From assembly GCF_026965535.1 (NCBI RefSeq), contig NZ_CP114039.1, forward strand, positions 9,655,461 to 9,719,460: DNA of 64,000 nucleotides, given 5' to 3'. This document shows, one piece after another, positions 1 to 8,018 of the stretch. The position numbers were made by a program, and so were the translations under genes. The notes under the pieces are model-generated. The model made no database searches and was not told the origin of the DNA. It saw nothing but the letters and a program-made list of their open reading frames with translations. Each line of letters opens with the position of its first letter. The stretch's first letter is position 1. Origin of the DNA: Corallococcus sp. NCRR (GTDB lineage: Bacteria; Myxococcota; Myxococcia; Myxococcales; Myxococcaceae).

Positions 1-46
1 TCTAACGCTCCCTCAGCTTGGACGCAGCGCAGCAAAACAGACAGTG

Positions 47-1183
47 TCACGGCGTCCCGGCGGCCGCGGTGGCGGGGGCCAGCCAGGGGGCGGGGTCGAC
101 TGCCTGCCCGGCGCGGCGGACCTCGAAGTACAGGTAGGCGCCCTTGAGGGAGCCGGTGTCTCCCACCTCCCCCACCACGTCCCCCGGGGTCACGCGCGTG
201 CCCACGGCGACGGCGATGGTGGAGAGGTGGGCGACCAGGGTGTGGAAGTCGTCGCCGTGGTCGACGATGAGCAGGTTGCCGTAGCCGCGCAGCCAGCCCG
301 CGTAGACGACGGTGCCCTCGGCCACCGCGTGCACGGGGGTGCCCGCCGGGGCGCGGATGTCCACGCCCTTCTGCACGGTGACGGTGTTGAAGCGCGGGTT
401 CACCACGCGGCCGAAGCCCACCTCCACGATGCCGGCCACGGGCCGGGGCAGCTTGCCCTTCAGGGCGCCGAAGCCGCTCGTCGCGGGGGCCTCGTGCAGG
501 TCCACCAGCATGCGGGTGAGCTCCGCGTCCGCGCCCTCCAGCTCGCGCACGGCGCGCTTCGCCAGCTCCGCTTCGCCGGCCAGCTTCCCCACCACCTCCT
601 CCAGCGCCTCCTGCTGCGCCTGGGCCTGCTTCGACTGCTGCTGGAGGAAGGCCACGCGCTGGGACAGCGAGGTGTGCAGCCGCTTCAGCTCCAGCGTCGC
701 CTGCCGCTGGAGGGTGGCCACGTGCTGCACGGTGCGCAAGAGCTCCAGGTCGCCCGCCATGCTGGCCTCCAGCGCGCGGGCGCGCCACATGAGCGCGGCG
801 AAGTCGTCCGCGGACAGGAGGACCTCCAGCGGGCGGCGGCGCTGGAGCCGGTACAGGGTGCGCAGGCGCGGGGACAGCCGGCGCAGCTGGGCGCGCAGGG
901 CCTCGCGCAGCACGGCCTCTTCACGCTCGGCGAGCGCGACGCGGCGGCGGAAGAGGTTCAGGTCGCCCTCCAGCGCGCGCACGCGGCGGCGGGAGAAGGC
1001 GGCCATGTCCTCCATCAGCTCCATGCCCTCCAGCACGGAGAGCTTCTTCGCCTCCACCAGGGCCAGCGTCGCGCGCTGCACGGCCAGCTTCTCCCGGATG
1101 GCCGCGCGCTCCGCCTCCTCGTCCTGCTGGGCGAACGCGACGCTCGCGCCCAGAAGCACCCCCAGCCACGTGAAGCGCCTCAT
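47..1183 (-). CDS. EnvC-like murein hydrolase activator (degenerate LytM/M23)
   Basis: The protein has 378 residues: a signal peptide (residues 1-18), a long coiled coil (about 20-235) and a C-terminal LytM/M23-type domain (about 245-375). Two positions that bind zinc in active M23 enzymes are replaced. The HxGxD site reads QKGVDI (Gln271), and the second His of HxH is Tyr352 in YLYFEV. The domain is therefore probably not a peptidase but an amidase activator, as in E. coli EnvC. It lies 89 bp downstream of ftsE-ftsX on the same strand, which fits because FtsEX binds EnvC through its coiled coil and controls cell-separation amidases. The start at 1183 was chosen because the signal peptide begins there; the frame stays open upstream but gives a poor N-terminus. 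Confidence 0.85.
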   Translation of the reverse strand: MRRFTWLGVLLGASVAFAQQDEEAERAAIREKLAVQRATLALVEAKKLSVLEGMELMEDMAAFSRRRVRALEGDLNLFRRRVALAEREEAVLREALRAQLRRLSPRLRTLYRLQRRRPLEVLLSADDFAALMWRARALEASMAGDLELLRTVQHVATLQRQATLELKRLHTSLSQRVAFLQQQSKQAQAQQEALEEVVGKLAGEAELAKRAVRELEGADAELTRMLVDLHEAPATSGFGALKGKLPRPVAGIVEVGFGRVVNPRFNTVTVQKGVDIRAPAGTPVHAVAEGTVVYAGWLRGYGNLLIVDHGDDFHTLVAHLSTIAVAVGTRVTPGDVVGEVGDTGSLKGAYLYFEVRRAGQAVDPAPWLAPATAAAGTP

Positions 1184-1272
1184 GCGCGATGACAGCGCTC
1201 CGCCGCGACGCAAGGGATGCGCCGCCCCGAGACGCGACCACAGCCCTGCCGCGGTGCCCTCCGCGCCCGGTC

Positions 1273-2175
1273 TCATACGCGCAGGAAGCGCCCCACCGCG
1301 ACGAAGCTGCCGCCCAGCCCCAGCGCGCAGCCGGCCGCGAGCAGCTCCAGCGCGGTGCGCGTCTCCACCCACGGCGCGGCCACGCCCGGCCCCAGGAGGA
1401 ACGCGAAGAGCGAGCCCAGCGTGGGCCCCAGAAGCCGCCCGAAGAGCCACAGCCCGCCCACCGCCACCAGCGCGCCCAGGAGCCCCTGGAGAAGGCCCTC
1501 CAGGAGGAACGGCGCCTTCACGAAGCGGTCCGTGGCGCCCACCAGCTTCTGGATCTCAATCTCCTCGCGCCGCGAATAGATGGCCAGCTGGAGCGTGGCC
1601 GCCACGATGACGATGGTCGTCCCCAGCACCACCACCAGCGCCACCAGCGCCCCGAAGCTCAGCGCGCGGGCGATGGCGGACAGCCGCTCCACCGCGGCCT
1701 CGCCGTAGTCCACGCCGGTGACGCCCGGCAGCGCGCGCAGCTCCTTCGCCAGGGCCGCCAGCGCTGCGGGGGAACGCCGCGCCTCCGGCACGCGCAGCTC
1801 CAGCGTCGCGGGCAGCGGGTTCTCCGGCAGCTCCGACAGCGCCTCGCCCAGGTCGCCCAGCTCCTGCTTGAGCCGCTTCAGCGCCGCTTCCGGCGGCACC
1901 ACCGTCACCTCGCCGTGGCTCAGCTCCACCACGCGCGTGTGGACGCCGTGCACCTCGTCCTCGCCCAGCTGCGGCGCCAGGTAGAGCGTCACCTCCACCT
2001 CGCCGCCCAGCGACGCGAGCAGGTTGTCCACCACGTGCGACGCGCCCCGCGCCAGCCCCGCCGCGAACAGCGCGATGGCGATGGTGGACACGGCGATGAA
2101 GTGCACGAAGGGCGCGTGCTTCAGCCCCCCGGCCGCCGAGCGCCAGAAGTAGGCCGCCTTCGACAGCACGCTCAT
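1273..2175 (-). CDS. ftsX: Cell division permease-like protein FtsX
   Basis: This is a 300-residue FtsX-family membrane protein. It has an N-terminal transmembrane helix after a short cytoplasmic segment, a periplasmic domain of roughly 120 residues, and three further hydrophobic segments in the C-terminal half, the usual FtsX layout. FtsX pairs with the ATPase FtsE in a type VII ABC system that transmits ATP hydrolysis to periplasmic EnvC-like partners. The ATG overlaps the ftsE stop by four bases (ATGA), so the two are translationally coupled. The EnvC-like gene follows. Family membership is clear from sequence and context. Confidence 0.93.
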   Translation of the reverse strand: MSVLSKAAYFWRSAAGGLKHAPFVHFIAVSTIAIALFAAGLARGASHVVDNLLASLGGEVEVTLYLAPQLGEDEVHGVHTRVVELSHGEVTVVPPEAALKRLKQELGDLGEALSELPENPLPATLELRVPEARRSPAALAALAKELRALPGVTGVDYGEAAVERLSAIARALSFGALVALVVVLGTTIVIVAATLQLAIYSRREEIEIQKLVGATDRFVKAPFLLEGLLQGLLGALVAVGGLWLFGRLLGPTLGSLFAFLLGPGVAAPWVETRTALELLAAGCALGLGGSFVAVGRFLRV

Positions 2176-2864
2176 ACCAGCATCCGCCGCGCCGCCTTGA
2201 CGCCGTCCTCGTCGGAGACGATGAGCCCGCGCTCCAGGCGCACCGTGCGCTTCTGGTAGCGCGACAGGAGCGTGGCGTCGTGCGTGGCCACCATCACCGT
2301 GGTGCCCCGGATGTTGATGTCCGTGAGCAGGTCCATGATTTCGACGGTGAGCGCCGGGTCCAGGTTGCCCGTGGGCTCGTCCGCCAGGAGGATGGTGGGG
2401 TCGTTCACCAGCGCGCGCGCGATGACCACGCGCTGCTGCTCTCCACCGGAGAGCCTGAGGGGCAGCGAGTTCGCCTTGTGCTCCAGCCCCACCAGCTTGA
2501 GCATCCGGAGCACCTTCTCGCGTCCTTCCGGGCGGGGCACGCCCAGCACGTCCAGCGTGAAGCCCACGTTGTCCGCGACGCTGCGGTGGGGCAGCAGCTT
2601 GAAGTCCTGGAACACCACGCCGATGTTGCGCCGCAGGTACGGCACCGCCGACTCGCGGATGCGCGCGATGTTCTTGCCGCCCACCAGGATTTGCCCCTTG
2701 GTGGCCTTCTCCCCGCAGAAGATGAGCTTGAGCAGCGTCGTCTTCCCGGCGCCGGACGGGCCGGTGAGGAAGACGAACTCGCCCTTCTCCACGTTCAGGT
2801 TGATGTCCTGCAACACCGGCGGATCGCCGGGATACGCCTTGTAGACGTGGAAGAACTGGATCAT
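2172..2864 (-). CDS. ftsE: Cell division ATP-binding protein FtsE
   Basis: This 230-residue ABC ATPase shows Walker A GPSGAGKTT, the signature LSGGEQQR, Walker B ILLADEPTGNLD and the switch His in VATHD, all intact. The length and immediate coupling to ftsX identify it as FtsE rather than a LolD- or MacB-type ATPase. The start is the ATG encoding MIQFFHVYKAYPG, the standard FtsE N-terminus; the frame remains open for another 660 bp upstream, but that part is not FtsE-like and lies opposite a real gene. FtsE powers FtsX to control peptidoglycan splitting at the septum. Confidence 0.95.
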   Translation of the reverse strand: MIQFFHVYKAYPGDPPVLQDINLNVEKGEFVFLTGPSGAGKTTLLKLIFCGEKATKGQILVGGKNIARIRESAVPYLRRNIGVVFQDFKLLPHRSVADNVGFTLDVLGVPRPEGREKVLRMLKLVGLEHKANSLPLRLSGGEQQRVVIARALVNDPTILLADEPTGNLDPALTVEIMDLLTDINIRGTTVMVATHDATLLSRYQKRTVRLERGLIVSDEDGVKAARRMLV

Positions 2865-2941
2865 GTCCGGAGAAGCGCGAGGCCCTCCGGTCAGACTACC
2901 ACGCCCCTGGAGCCCGCCCAGGAACGGGACGGGCGCGACGA

Positions 2942-3514
2942 CTACGAGGGCTCGCCCTCGCTCGCCAGGTAGCTGAGGATGACCTCGTCCAGGCTCTTCT
3001 CGGAGATGAGGTCCTCTCCGAAGAGCGTCTCCACGCCCACCTCGTTGATGCGCGGCTTCTCCTTGAGGGCGCGCGCGGCGGCCACTTCCGGAGGCAGCTG
3101 TGAGACGGGGGCCGCCACGGGCGGCGGAGGCGGCGTGGGGGGACGCGGCTGCGCGGGGGCTTGCGGAGGCAGCTTCGGCTGCGCGGCCATCTCCGCGTCC
3201 GTCGCGAGCTGGCCCGGCTGGTACGAACGGACCGTGGACTCGTAGTTGTCGTACACGCCGTTGATGAGGTTGCGCAGCATCTCCTTGTGCTGCTCCTCCA
3301 TCAACTCGCGCACGACCTCCGCCAGGTTCTCCGCGTTGAGGATGTCCGCGTAGGACGTCTTCTTGGACGCGAGGATGTTCCCACCCACGAACAGGTGGGT
3401 GATGATGTGGGGGTTGTTGACGCCCGAGTCCTCGGTCTGGACGTGGTAGACCTTCCCCTTGTGCTTGATGTTGTGATTGAAGCCGGTGACGGCTTTTTCG
3501 AAGGTTTTCGCCAT
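2942..3514 (-). CDS. Conserved hypothetical protein, proline-rich middle
   Basis: The protein has 190 residues and no recognised family. Residues 1-85 are well ordered, starting MAKTFEKAVTGFNHNIKHKG, and include a strand-rich segment (KVYHVQTEDSG, ITHLFVGGNIL) and a helical stretch with VRELMEEQHKEMLR. The middle (about 100-140) is proline- and alanine-rich and probably flexible. The C-terminal 45 residues are charged, with LFGEDLISEKSLDEVILSYL. There is no signal peptide or membrane segment, so it is probably cytoplasmic. It lies 77 bp upstream of ftsE on the same strand and may share its transcript. The bipartite shape (N-terminal domain, linker, C-terminal helix) suggests an adaptor, but no function can be assigned. 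Confidence 0.75.
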   Translation of the reverse strand: MAKTFEKAVTGFNHNIKHKGKVYHVQTEDSGVNNPHIITHLFVGGNILASKKTSYADILNAENLAEVVRELMEEQHKEMLRNLINGVYDNYESTVRSYQPGQLATDAEMAAQPKLPPQAPAQPRPPTPPPPPVAAPVSQLPPEVAAARALKEKPRINEVGVETLFGEDLISEKSLDEVILSYLASEGEPS

Positions 3515-3691
3515 TGCCGAGGTCGGGCACCGTAGCAGCGGGGTCCAGGCTTCACAAGGTAAGCGTCACGCGTCCCGCACCTCTTTTCCGCGTGCCTGCC
3601 CGCTCCCCGGGGTGTGCGTCCGCCACCTTCCGCGACGCTCGGTGTGCGGATCCGCACGGGTCCACCAGCCTGCCGGGCATGGGGGCCTCTG

Positions 3692-3721
3692 TTGAAAAGC
3701 TGAAATGGCCTGGGGTACGTA
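3692..3721 (+). promoter_or_regulatory. Possible housekeeping promoter for carF
   Basis: TTGAAA (3692-3697) and TACGTA (3716-3721) are separated by 18 bp in the gap ahead of carF. The -35 matches five of six consensus bases; the -10 is weak. It would start transcription about 55 bp before the carF ATG. The rest of the 268-bp gap (3515-3782) shows no other clear signal. Confidence 0.3.
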
Positions 3722-3782
3722 AACCGTTCTGACGATCGCGCCGTCAGCCCCTCCCTCCCTGCCGCGGCCGGAACGACCAACG

Positions 3783-4640
3783 ATGAAGAAGCCGGACACC
3801 ATCGCGGACAAGGTCCGCCTGCAGGATGCCCAGGCGCTCGCGCAGGGCTACTCGCCCGCCATCCGCGCCATGGAGATCGCCTCCATCATCGCGTTCGTGG
3901 GCCTGGAGAGCGCGCTCGTCTACAAGCTCTGGAACACCCACCACACCGGGCCGTGGATGCTGACCCTGGCGGTGGTGCTGGGCTACCTGGCCGCGGACTT
4001 CGTGTCCGGCTTCGTCCACTGGATGGGCGACACGTGGGGCTCCACGGAGATGCCCATCCTGGGCAAGGCGTTCATCCGCCCCTTCCGCGAGCACCACGTG
4101 GACGAGAAGGCCATCACCCGCCACGACTTCGTGGAGACCAACGGCAACAACTGCCTCGTGTCGCTGCCGGTGGCGGCGCTCGCGGTGGCCATCCCGCTCG
4201 CGGGCCCGGGCTGGGTGTTCCTGGCCGCGTTCCTGGGCGCGATGATCTTCTGGGTGATGGCGACCAACCAGTTCCACAAGTGGTCGCACCTGGATGAGCC
4301 GCCCGCGATCATCAACTTCCTGCAGCGCGTGCACCTCATCCTGCCGCCGGACCACCACCGCATCCACCACACCAAGCCCTTCAACCAGTACTACTGCATC
4401 ACCGTGGGCTGGATGAACCGGCCGCTGAAGATGATCCACTTCTTCCCGCTCATGGAGCGGCTCATCACCTGGGCCACCGGCCAGCTGCCGCGCCAGGACG
4501 ACATCGGCACGGAGGCCGCCCAGGCGCTCGTCGCCGTGGACGGCGCCCAGGAGGTGCCCGTCATCCAGGCCGCCAAGGAGCTGCTCAAGTCCTCCTCCGA
4601 GGAGCCCACGGCGAGCGTCTCCACGCCCCCCGTGCGCTGA
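3783..4640 (+). CDS. carF: CarF/TMEM189-type plasmanylethanolamine desaturase
   Basis: The 285-residue membrane protein matches the CarF/TMEM189 (Kua) family, which introduces the vinyl-ether bond of plasmalogens. In Myxococcus xanthus CarF is needed for the response to blue light and singlet oxygen that switches on carotenoid synthesis. The His ligands of a di-iron desaturase are visible: His79 (HWMGDTWG), His104/105 (EHHVDEKAITRHDF, with His114), His165/His169 (HKWSH), and His191/192 plus His195/196 (PDHHRIHH). Four hydrophobic segments surround these. The last 40 residues are polar and alanine-rich. It is a single-gene unit converging on murI, 29 bp apart. No photoreceptor or carotenoid genes are adjacent. 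Confidence 0.93.
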   Translation: MKKPDTIADKVRLQDAQALAQGYSPAIRAMEIASIIAFVGLESALVYKLWNTHHTGPWMLTLAVVLGYLAADFVSGFVHWMGDTWGSTEMPILGKAFIRPFREHHVDEKAITRHDFVETNGNNCLVSLPVAALAVAIPLAGPGWVFLAAFLGAMIFWVMATNQFHKWSHLDEPPAIINFLQRVHLILPPDHHRIHHTKPFNQYYCITVGWMNRPLKMIHFFPLMERLITWATGQLPRQDDIGTEAAQALVAVDGAQEVPVIQAAKELLKSSSEEPTASVSTPPVR

Positions 4641-4655
4641 AGCCGCCGCACCCCG

Positions 4656-4670
4656 GGCGGCCAGGCCGCC
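4656..4670. terminator. GC-rich dyad between convergent carF and murI
   Basis: A perfect seven-base inverted repeat (GGCGGCC, one base, GGCCGCC) fills the 29-bp gap between two converging genes and touches the murI stop. It could end transcription in both directions, but no T-run follows on either strand. Confidence 0.4.
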
Positions 4671-5497
4671 TAGAAGCGCAGGTCCACCTGCTCCGCGGAA
4701 GGGATGGGGCGCCCCAGGAAGCGGGCCCCCACCTCCACGAAGCGCTCCGGCACGTCGGTGACGAAGAAGGCGTGCTCCGGCGCGCCTCCGTGCCGGGGCC
4801 CGGAAGCCGGCGCCAGCAGCCCCTTCTCCTCCAGCAGTTGCGCCACCGCCTCCGCCGTGGCCTCCGCCGAGTCCACCAGCGACACGTGCGGCCCCACGAC
4901 CTCGGCGATGACGCCCTTGAGCAGCGGGTAGTGGGTGCAGCCCAGCACCAGCGTGTCCACCCCGTCGCGGGCGAAGCCGGCCAGGTACTCGCGGGCCACG
5001 AGCAGCGGCACGTCGCCGGTCGTCCACCCCTCTTCCGCCAGGGGCACGAAGAGCGGGCACGCCGTCGCCTTCACGGAGACCTTCGGGTTGCCCGCCTCCA
5101 GCGCCCGCTGGTACGCGCCGGAGCGCACGGTGCCCGGCGTCCCGATGACTCCCACCCCGCCGCCCCGGGTGCGCTGGAGCGCCGTGCGGGCCCCAGGTTC
5201 AATCACGCCCAGCACCGGCACCGGCAGCGCGGCCTGGAGGGCGGGCAGCGCCGCGGCGGAGGCGGTGTTGCACGCCACCACCAGGAGCTTGATGCCGCGC
5301 TCCAGGAGGAACTCCGCGTTCTTCAGCGAGTAGCGCGTCACCACCTCGCCGGACTTGGTGCCGTAGGGCACCCGCGCGGTGTCCCCCAGGTAGAGCGTGC
5401 GCTCGTGGGGGAGCCGCGCCATGAGCGCCTTGAGGACGGTGAGCCCTCCGATGCCGGAGTCGAACACGCCGATGGGACCGTGGCTGTCTTGCCGCAT
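4670..5497 (-). CDS. murI: Glutamate racemase
   Basis: This 275-residue enzyme converts L- to D-glutamate for peptidoglycan. Both catalytic cysteines are present: Cys76 in VACNTAS and Cys187 in LGCTHYPLL, with His189 beside it. The N-terminal FDSGIGGLTVL (Asp13, Ser14) and LGDTARVPYG motifs are classic MurI. The start at 5497 was preferred over one 14 codons upstream because AGGGA lies just ahead of it and MurI proteins begin close to the FDSG motif. It is transcribed alone, convergent with carF. Confidence 0.95.
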   Translation of the reverse strand: MRQDSHGPIGVFDSGIGGLTVLKALMARLPHERTLYLGDTARVPYGTKSGEVVTRYSLKNAEFLLERGIKLLVVACNTASAAALPALQAALPVPVLGVIEPGARTALQRTRGGGVGVIGTPGTVRSGAYQRALEAGNPKVSVKATACPLFVPLAEEGWTTGDVPLLVAREYLAGFARDGVDTLVLGCTHYPLLKGVIAEVVGPHVSLVDSAEATAEAVAQLLEEKGLLAPASGPRHGGAPEHAFFVTDVPERFVEVGARFLGRPIPSAEQVDLRF

Positions 5498-5560
5498 GGG
5501 GTGAGTCCCTATCACGTTTGATGCCAACGCCCCCCGCACCGGCCGCGTGCCCCTTTAACG

Positions 5561-5602
5561 CATGAAGGGCCGGAAGCCTGGAAGGCCTCCGACCCTTTCA
5601 TG
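5561..5602. terminator. Long hairpin downstream of the repeat lipoprotein
   Basis: CATGAAGGG (5561-5569) pairs with CCCTTTCATG (5593-5602), and an inner GCCT/AGGC pair extends the stem with a few mismatches. It lies just past the stop of the minus-strand lipoprotein gene and upstream of murI, where a terminator is expected. No T-run follows, so its function is uncertain. Confidence 0.4.
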
Positions 5603-5629
5603 ACGCCCGCTTCCGGGTGGGCGCGGCGA

Positions 5630-6646
5630 CTACTGCACGCGGTCGAGCGGGGCGATGGCGGCCTCCGCCGCGCTCGGGAAGTCGTGGGCGTAGACCCGCA
5701 GGCTCAGCATGTCCGCGCCCCGGGGCGAGATGTAGCGCCGGCCACCCGTGCCGTTCGCCTGCAGCGACACGAAGTACTCACCGGGGCGCAGGAACTCGAA
5801 GATGGCCGGGGACTCGTTGCAGGAGAACCACTGCCCCGCCTCGCCGTAGACCCACTCGTTGGTGTGCACGTCCTGGAAGTTGATGCCCACCTCGCTCACG
5901 CCCGCCTGGTTGCAGCTGAGCCGCGTGGCGCCTTCATAGAGCTGCCAGCCCACCGCGGCGCCGCCAATGACCCAGGTGTTCGCCGTGATGGAGGCCGGGA
6001 TGCCCGCCTGCGACGTGAAGCCGCCCCCGTAGTAGTAGAGGGGCCGCTCGTACGCGTCGACGCCGACGATCTCCAGGTAGTGCTGGCCGGGGGCGATCTC
6101 CGGCGTCTCCACCGAGTTGCCCTGGCTGCCCTGGTTGCAGTTGAAGCGCGCCCACGCGCCGTCATCCACCCGGGCATCCACGTACGCGACTCCCGCCTGG
6201 GCGCAGGAGGGGTAGTACGAGCCCGCCTCCGTCGGGAACAGCCAGTTCACATAGGCGTAGGAGGTGGCGCCCGTGTTGCCCGTGTTGAAGTTGATGGACA
6301 CGGCCACGTTGCCGTCCACGGAGAACGTGCCGCGGTACGAGTAGACCGCCGCGCCGTTGTAGTCCACCGCCTGCGCCGTGAACGAGTACGTGCCGGGCGC
6401 GAAGTCGTGCAGGACGATGCCGTCGAAGCCGTTCGCCGAGCAGGGATACTTGCCGTCACCCTCGAGGATCTCGCCGTCGATGTAGATGTCCACACCGTCG
6501 ATGTTTCGCATCTGGCCGCAGGTGGCGCCGTCGAAGCTCCACGACATCCGGACGTCGCCGGGGTAGCGCGGGTGGTTGCTTTCAACGACGCAGCCAGTGA
6601 GTCCAGAGGAGAAGCAGAGGAATGCGGCGAGCGTTCTCGCGTTCAT
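5630..6646 (-). CDS. Lipoprotein with three ~100-residue repeats
   Basis: The protein has 338 residues. It begins MNARTLAAFLCFSSGLTGC, a lipoprotein signal with a lipobox ending at Cys19. The remainder consists of three similar units of about 100 residues. Each carries a Cys-x-x-(A/G)-G/N-x-V pattern near its start, a second Cys about 30 residues later, and a PG-x-Y-x-(F/V) turn, as in APGTYSF, APGQHYLE and RPGEYFV. This suggests tandem beta-sandwich domains, each stabilised by a disulfide. There is no enzyme motif. It diverges from tolQ. The ATG three codons upstream (6655) is an alternative start. I do not recognise the family; a surface or periplasmic carbohydrate-binding role is possible but unproven. 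Confidence 0.8.
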   Translation of the reverse strand: MNARTLAAFLCFSSGLTGCVVESNHPRYPGDVRMSWSFDGATCGQMRNIDGVDIYIDGEILEGDGKYPCSANGFDGIVLHDFAPGTYSFTAQAVDYNGAAVYSYRGTFSVDGNVAVSINFNTGNTGATSYAYVNWLFPTEAGSYYPSCAQAGVAYVDARVDDGAWARFNCNQGSQGNSVETPEIAPGQHYLEIVGVDAYERPLYYYGGGFTSQAGIPASITANTWVIGGAAVGWQLYEGATRLSCNQAGVSEVGINFQDVHTNEWVYGEAGQWFSCNESPAIFEFLRPGEYFVSLQANGTGGRRYISPRGADMLSLRVYAHDFPSAAEAAIAPLDRVQ

Positions 6647-6800
6647 GATGGGCATCCGTGGTTCGGGATGGGTGAGGTCGTCGGCCCGGAACACCCCTCC
6701 AGACGACCAACCCCGGGAATTATTCAGTGCCGTCCAAAGCAACCGGGCGTTGTCGGCGGGTTTGACCCACCCGAGGACGGAATGTTACGCGCTGGACCCC

Positions 6801-7517
6801 ATGATACCCCACCTGCCCCTGGCCTTTGGCGCCATGAACTACGTGGAGATCATCCGCGACGCGTCGTTCATCGAGCTCGCGGTGCTCCTGCTCCTCATGG
6901 CCGTCTCGGTCGCCTCCTGGGCCCTCATCGCCATGAAGGCCACCCAGCTGTCGCGTGCGCGCGCCCAGTCACTTACCTTTCTAGACACGTTCTGGAAGGC
7001 GTCCCGGTTGGAGGCCATCTACCAGTCCGCCCAGAAGCTGGAGGGCTCGCCGCTGTCGAAGGTGTTCTGCGCGGGCTACGAGGAGCTGAGCAAGCTGGCG
7101 CAGACGGGCACCCAGGACGGCGGCGCCGAGGCCGCGATGAGCGCCAAGCTGGGCGGCATCGAGAACGTGGAGCGCGCGCTCAACCGCGCGGCCACGGCGC
7201 AGATCACGGAGCTGGAGAACCGCGTGTCCTTCCTGGGCACGGTGGGCGCCGCGTCGCCGTTCGTGGGGCTGTTCGGCACGGTGATTGGCATCCTGGGCGC
7301 GTTCAACAACATCGCGGAGCAGGGCAACGCCACGCTGGCCACGGTGGCCGCGCCGGTGGGCAACGCGCTCTTCGCCACGGCGGCGGGGCTGTTCGCGGCC
7401 ATCCCGGCGGTGGTCGCGTACAACTCGTTCGTCAGCCGCATCAAGGTGTTCGACACGGAGATGTCCAACTTCTCCGCGGACTTCCTCAACATCATCAAGC
7501 GGCACTTCTTCCGCTAG
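6801..7517 (+). CDS. tolQ: TolQ/ExbB-type proton channel protein
   Basis: This 238-residue MotA/TolQ/ExbB-family protein has a first TM near residues 20-40 (VLLLLMAVSVASWALI), a cytoplasmic loop, and two further TMs around 150-215. The conserved LGTVGAASPFVGLFGTV segment is present. With TolR it forms the proton-driven motor that energises outer-membrane constriction. It starts a four-gene run with tolR 12 bp downstream. The ATG at 6801 is used; a second at 6834 (MNYVEII) is possible, and neither has a good ribosome site. A weak TTGACC-N17-TTACGC element (6762-6790) lies immediately upstream. Confidence 0.92.
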   Translation: MIPHLPLAFGAMNYVEIIRDASFIELAVLLLLMAVSVASWALIAMKATQLSRARAQSLTFLDTFWKASRLEAIYQSAQKLEGSPLSKVFCAGYEELSKLAQTGTQDGGAEAAMSAKLGGIENVERALNRAATAQITELENRVSFLGTVGAASPFVGLFGTVIGILGAFNNIAEQGNATLATVAAPVGNALFATAAGLFAAIPAVVAYNSFVSRIKVFDTEMSNFSADFLNIIKRHFFR

Positions 7518-7529
7518 GAGACCCGGCAC

Positions 7530-8015
7530 ATGGGCATGGGCGGAGGCAAGGGCGGCGGTGGCCGCACCACCATGAGCGAGATCAACGTCACGCCCATGGT
7601 GGACGTGATGCTGGTGCTGCTCATCATCTTCATGGTGACGGCGCCCCTCATCCAGCAGGGCGTGAAGGTGAACCTCCCGGAGACCAAGGCGGCCCCGGTG
7701 GAGGCGACGGAGAAGAAGGTCGTCCTCTCCATCGACGTGGGGCGCAAGGTCTACATCGGGGACGCGGAGGTCGCGCTGGAGGAGCTGGAGACGAAGCTCG
7801 CCGCCAACGCCAAGGCGCAGGCGGATAAAGAAGTGTACCTCCACGCGGACCGGGACGTGCCGTACGGCGTGGTGGTGGAGGTGATGGCCGCGGCCCAGCG
7901 CGCGGGCATCGCCAACGTGGGGATGATCACGGAACCCGCCACGGGCTCCAAGGCGTCCAACTCCGGCAAGGGCGCCCCCGCGGCCAAGGGCAAGCCCAAG
8001 GAGGCGAAGCGCTAG
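7530..8015 (+). CDS. tolR: TolR/ExbD-type proton channel protein
   Basis: The 161-residue protein has a Gly-rich N-terminus (GMGGGKGGGG) and one TM helix (about residues 22-42) containing the conserved Asp of the VTPMVDVMLVLLIIFMV motif that forms the proton path. A periplasmic domain (residues 50-140) and an alanine/lysine-rich tail follow. TAGGAG precedes the ATG. It is placed directly between tolQ and the TolA/TonB-like gene. TolR and ExbD cannot be told apart with certainty by sequence; the tolB neighbour favours Tol. Confidence 0.9.
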   Translation: MGMGGGKGGGGRTTMSEINVTPMVDVMLVLLIIFMVTAPLIQQGVKVNLPETKAAPVEATEKKVVLSIDVGRKVYIGDAEVALEELETKLAANAKAQADKEVYLHADRDVPYGVVVEVMAAAQRAGIANVGMITEPATGSKASNSGKGAPAAKGKPKEAKR

Positions 8016-8018
8016 CCC

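Noticed and set aside
5600-7828. Long plus-strand frame across the lipoprotein, tolQ and tolR
   Set aside because: It crosses a real minus-strand gene and then two well-defined genes in other frames; its translation has no domain.
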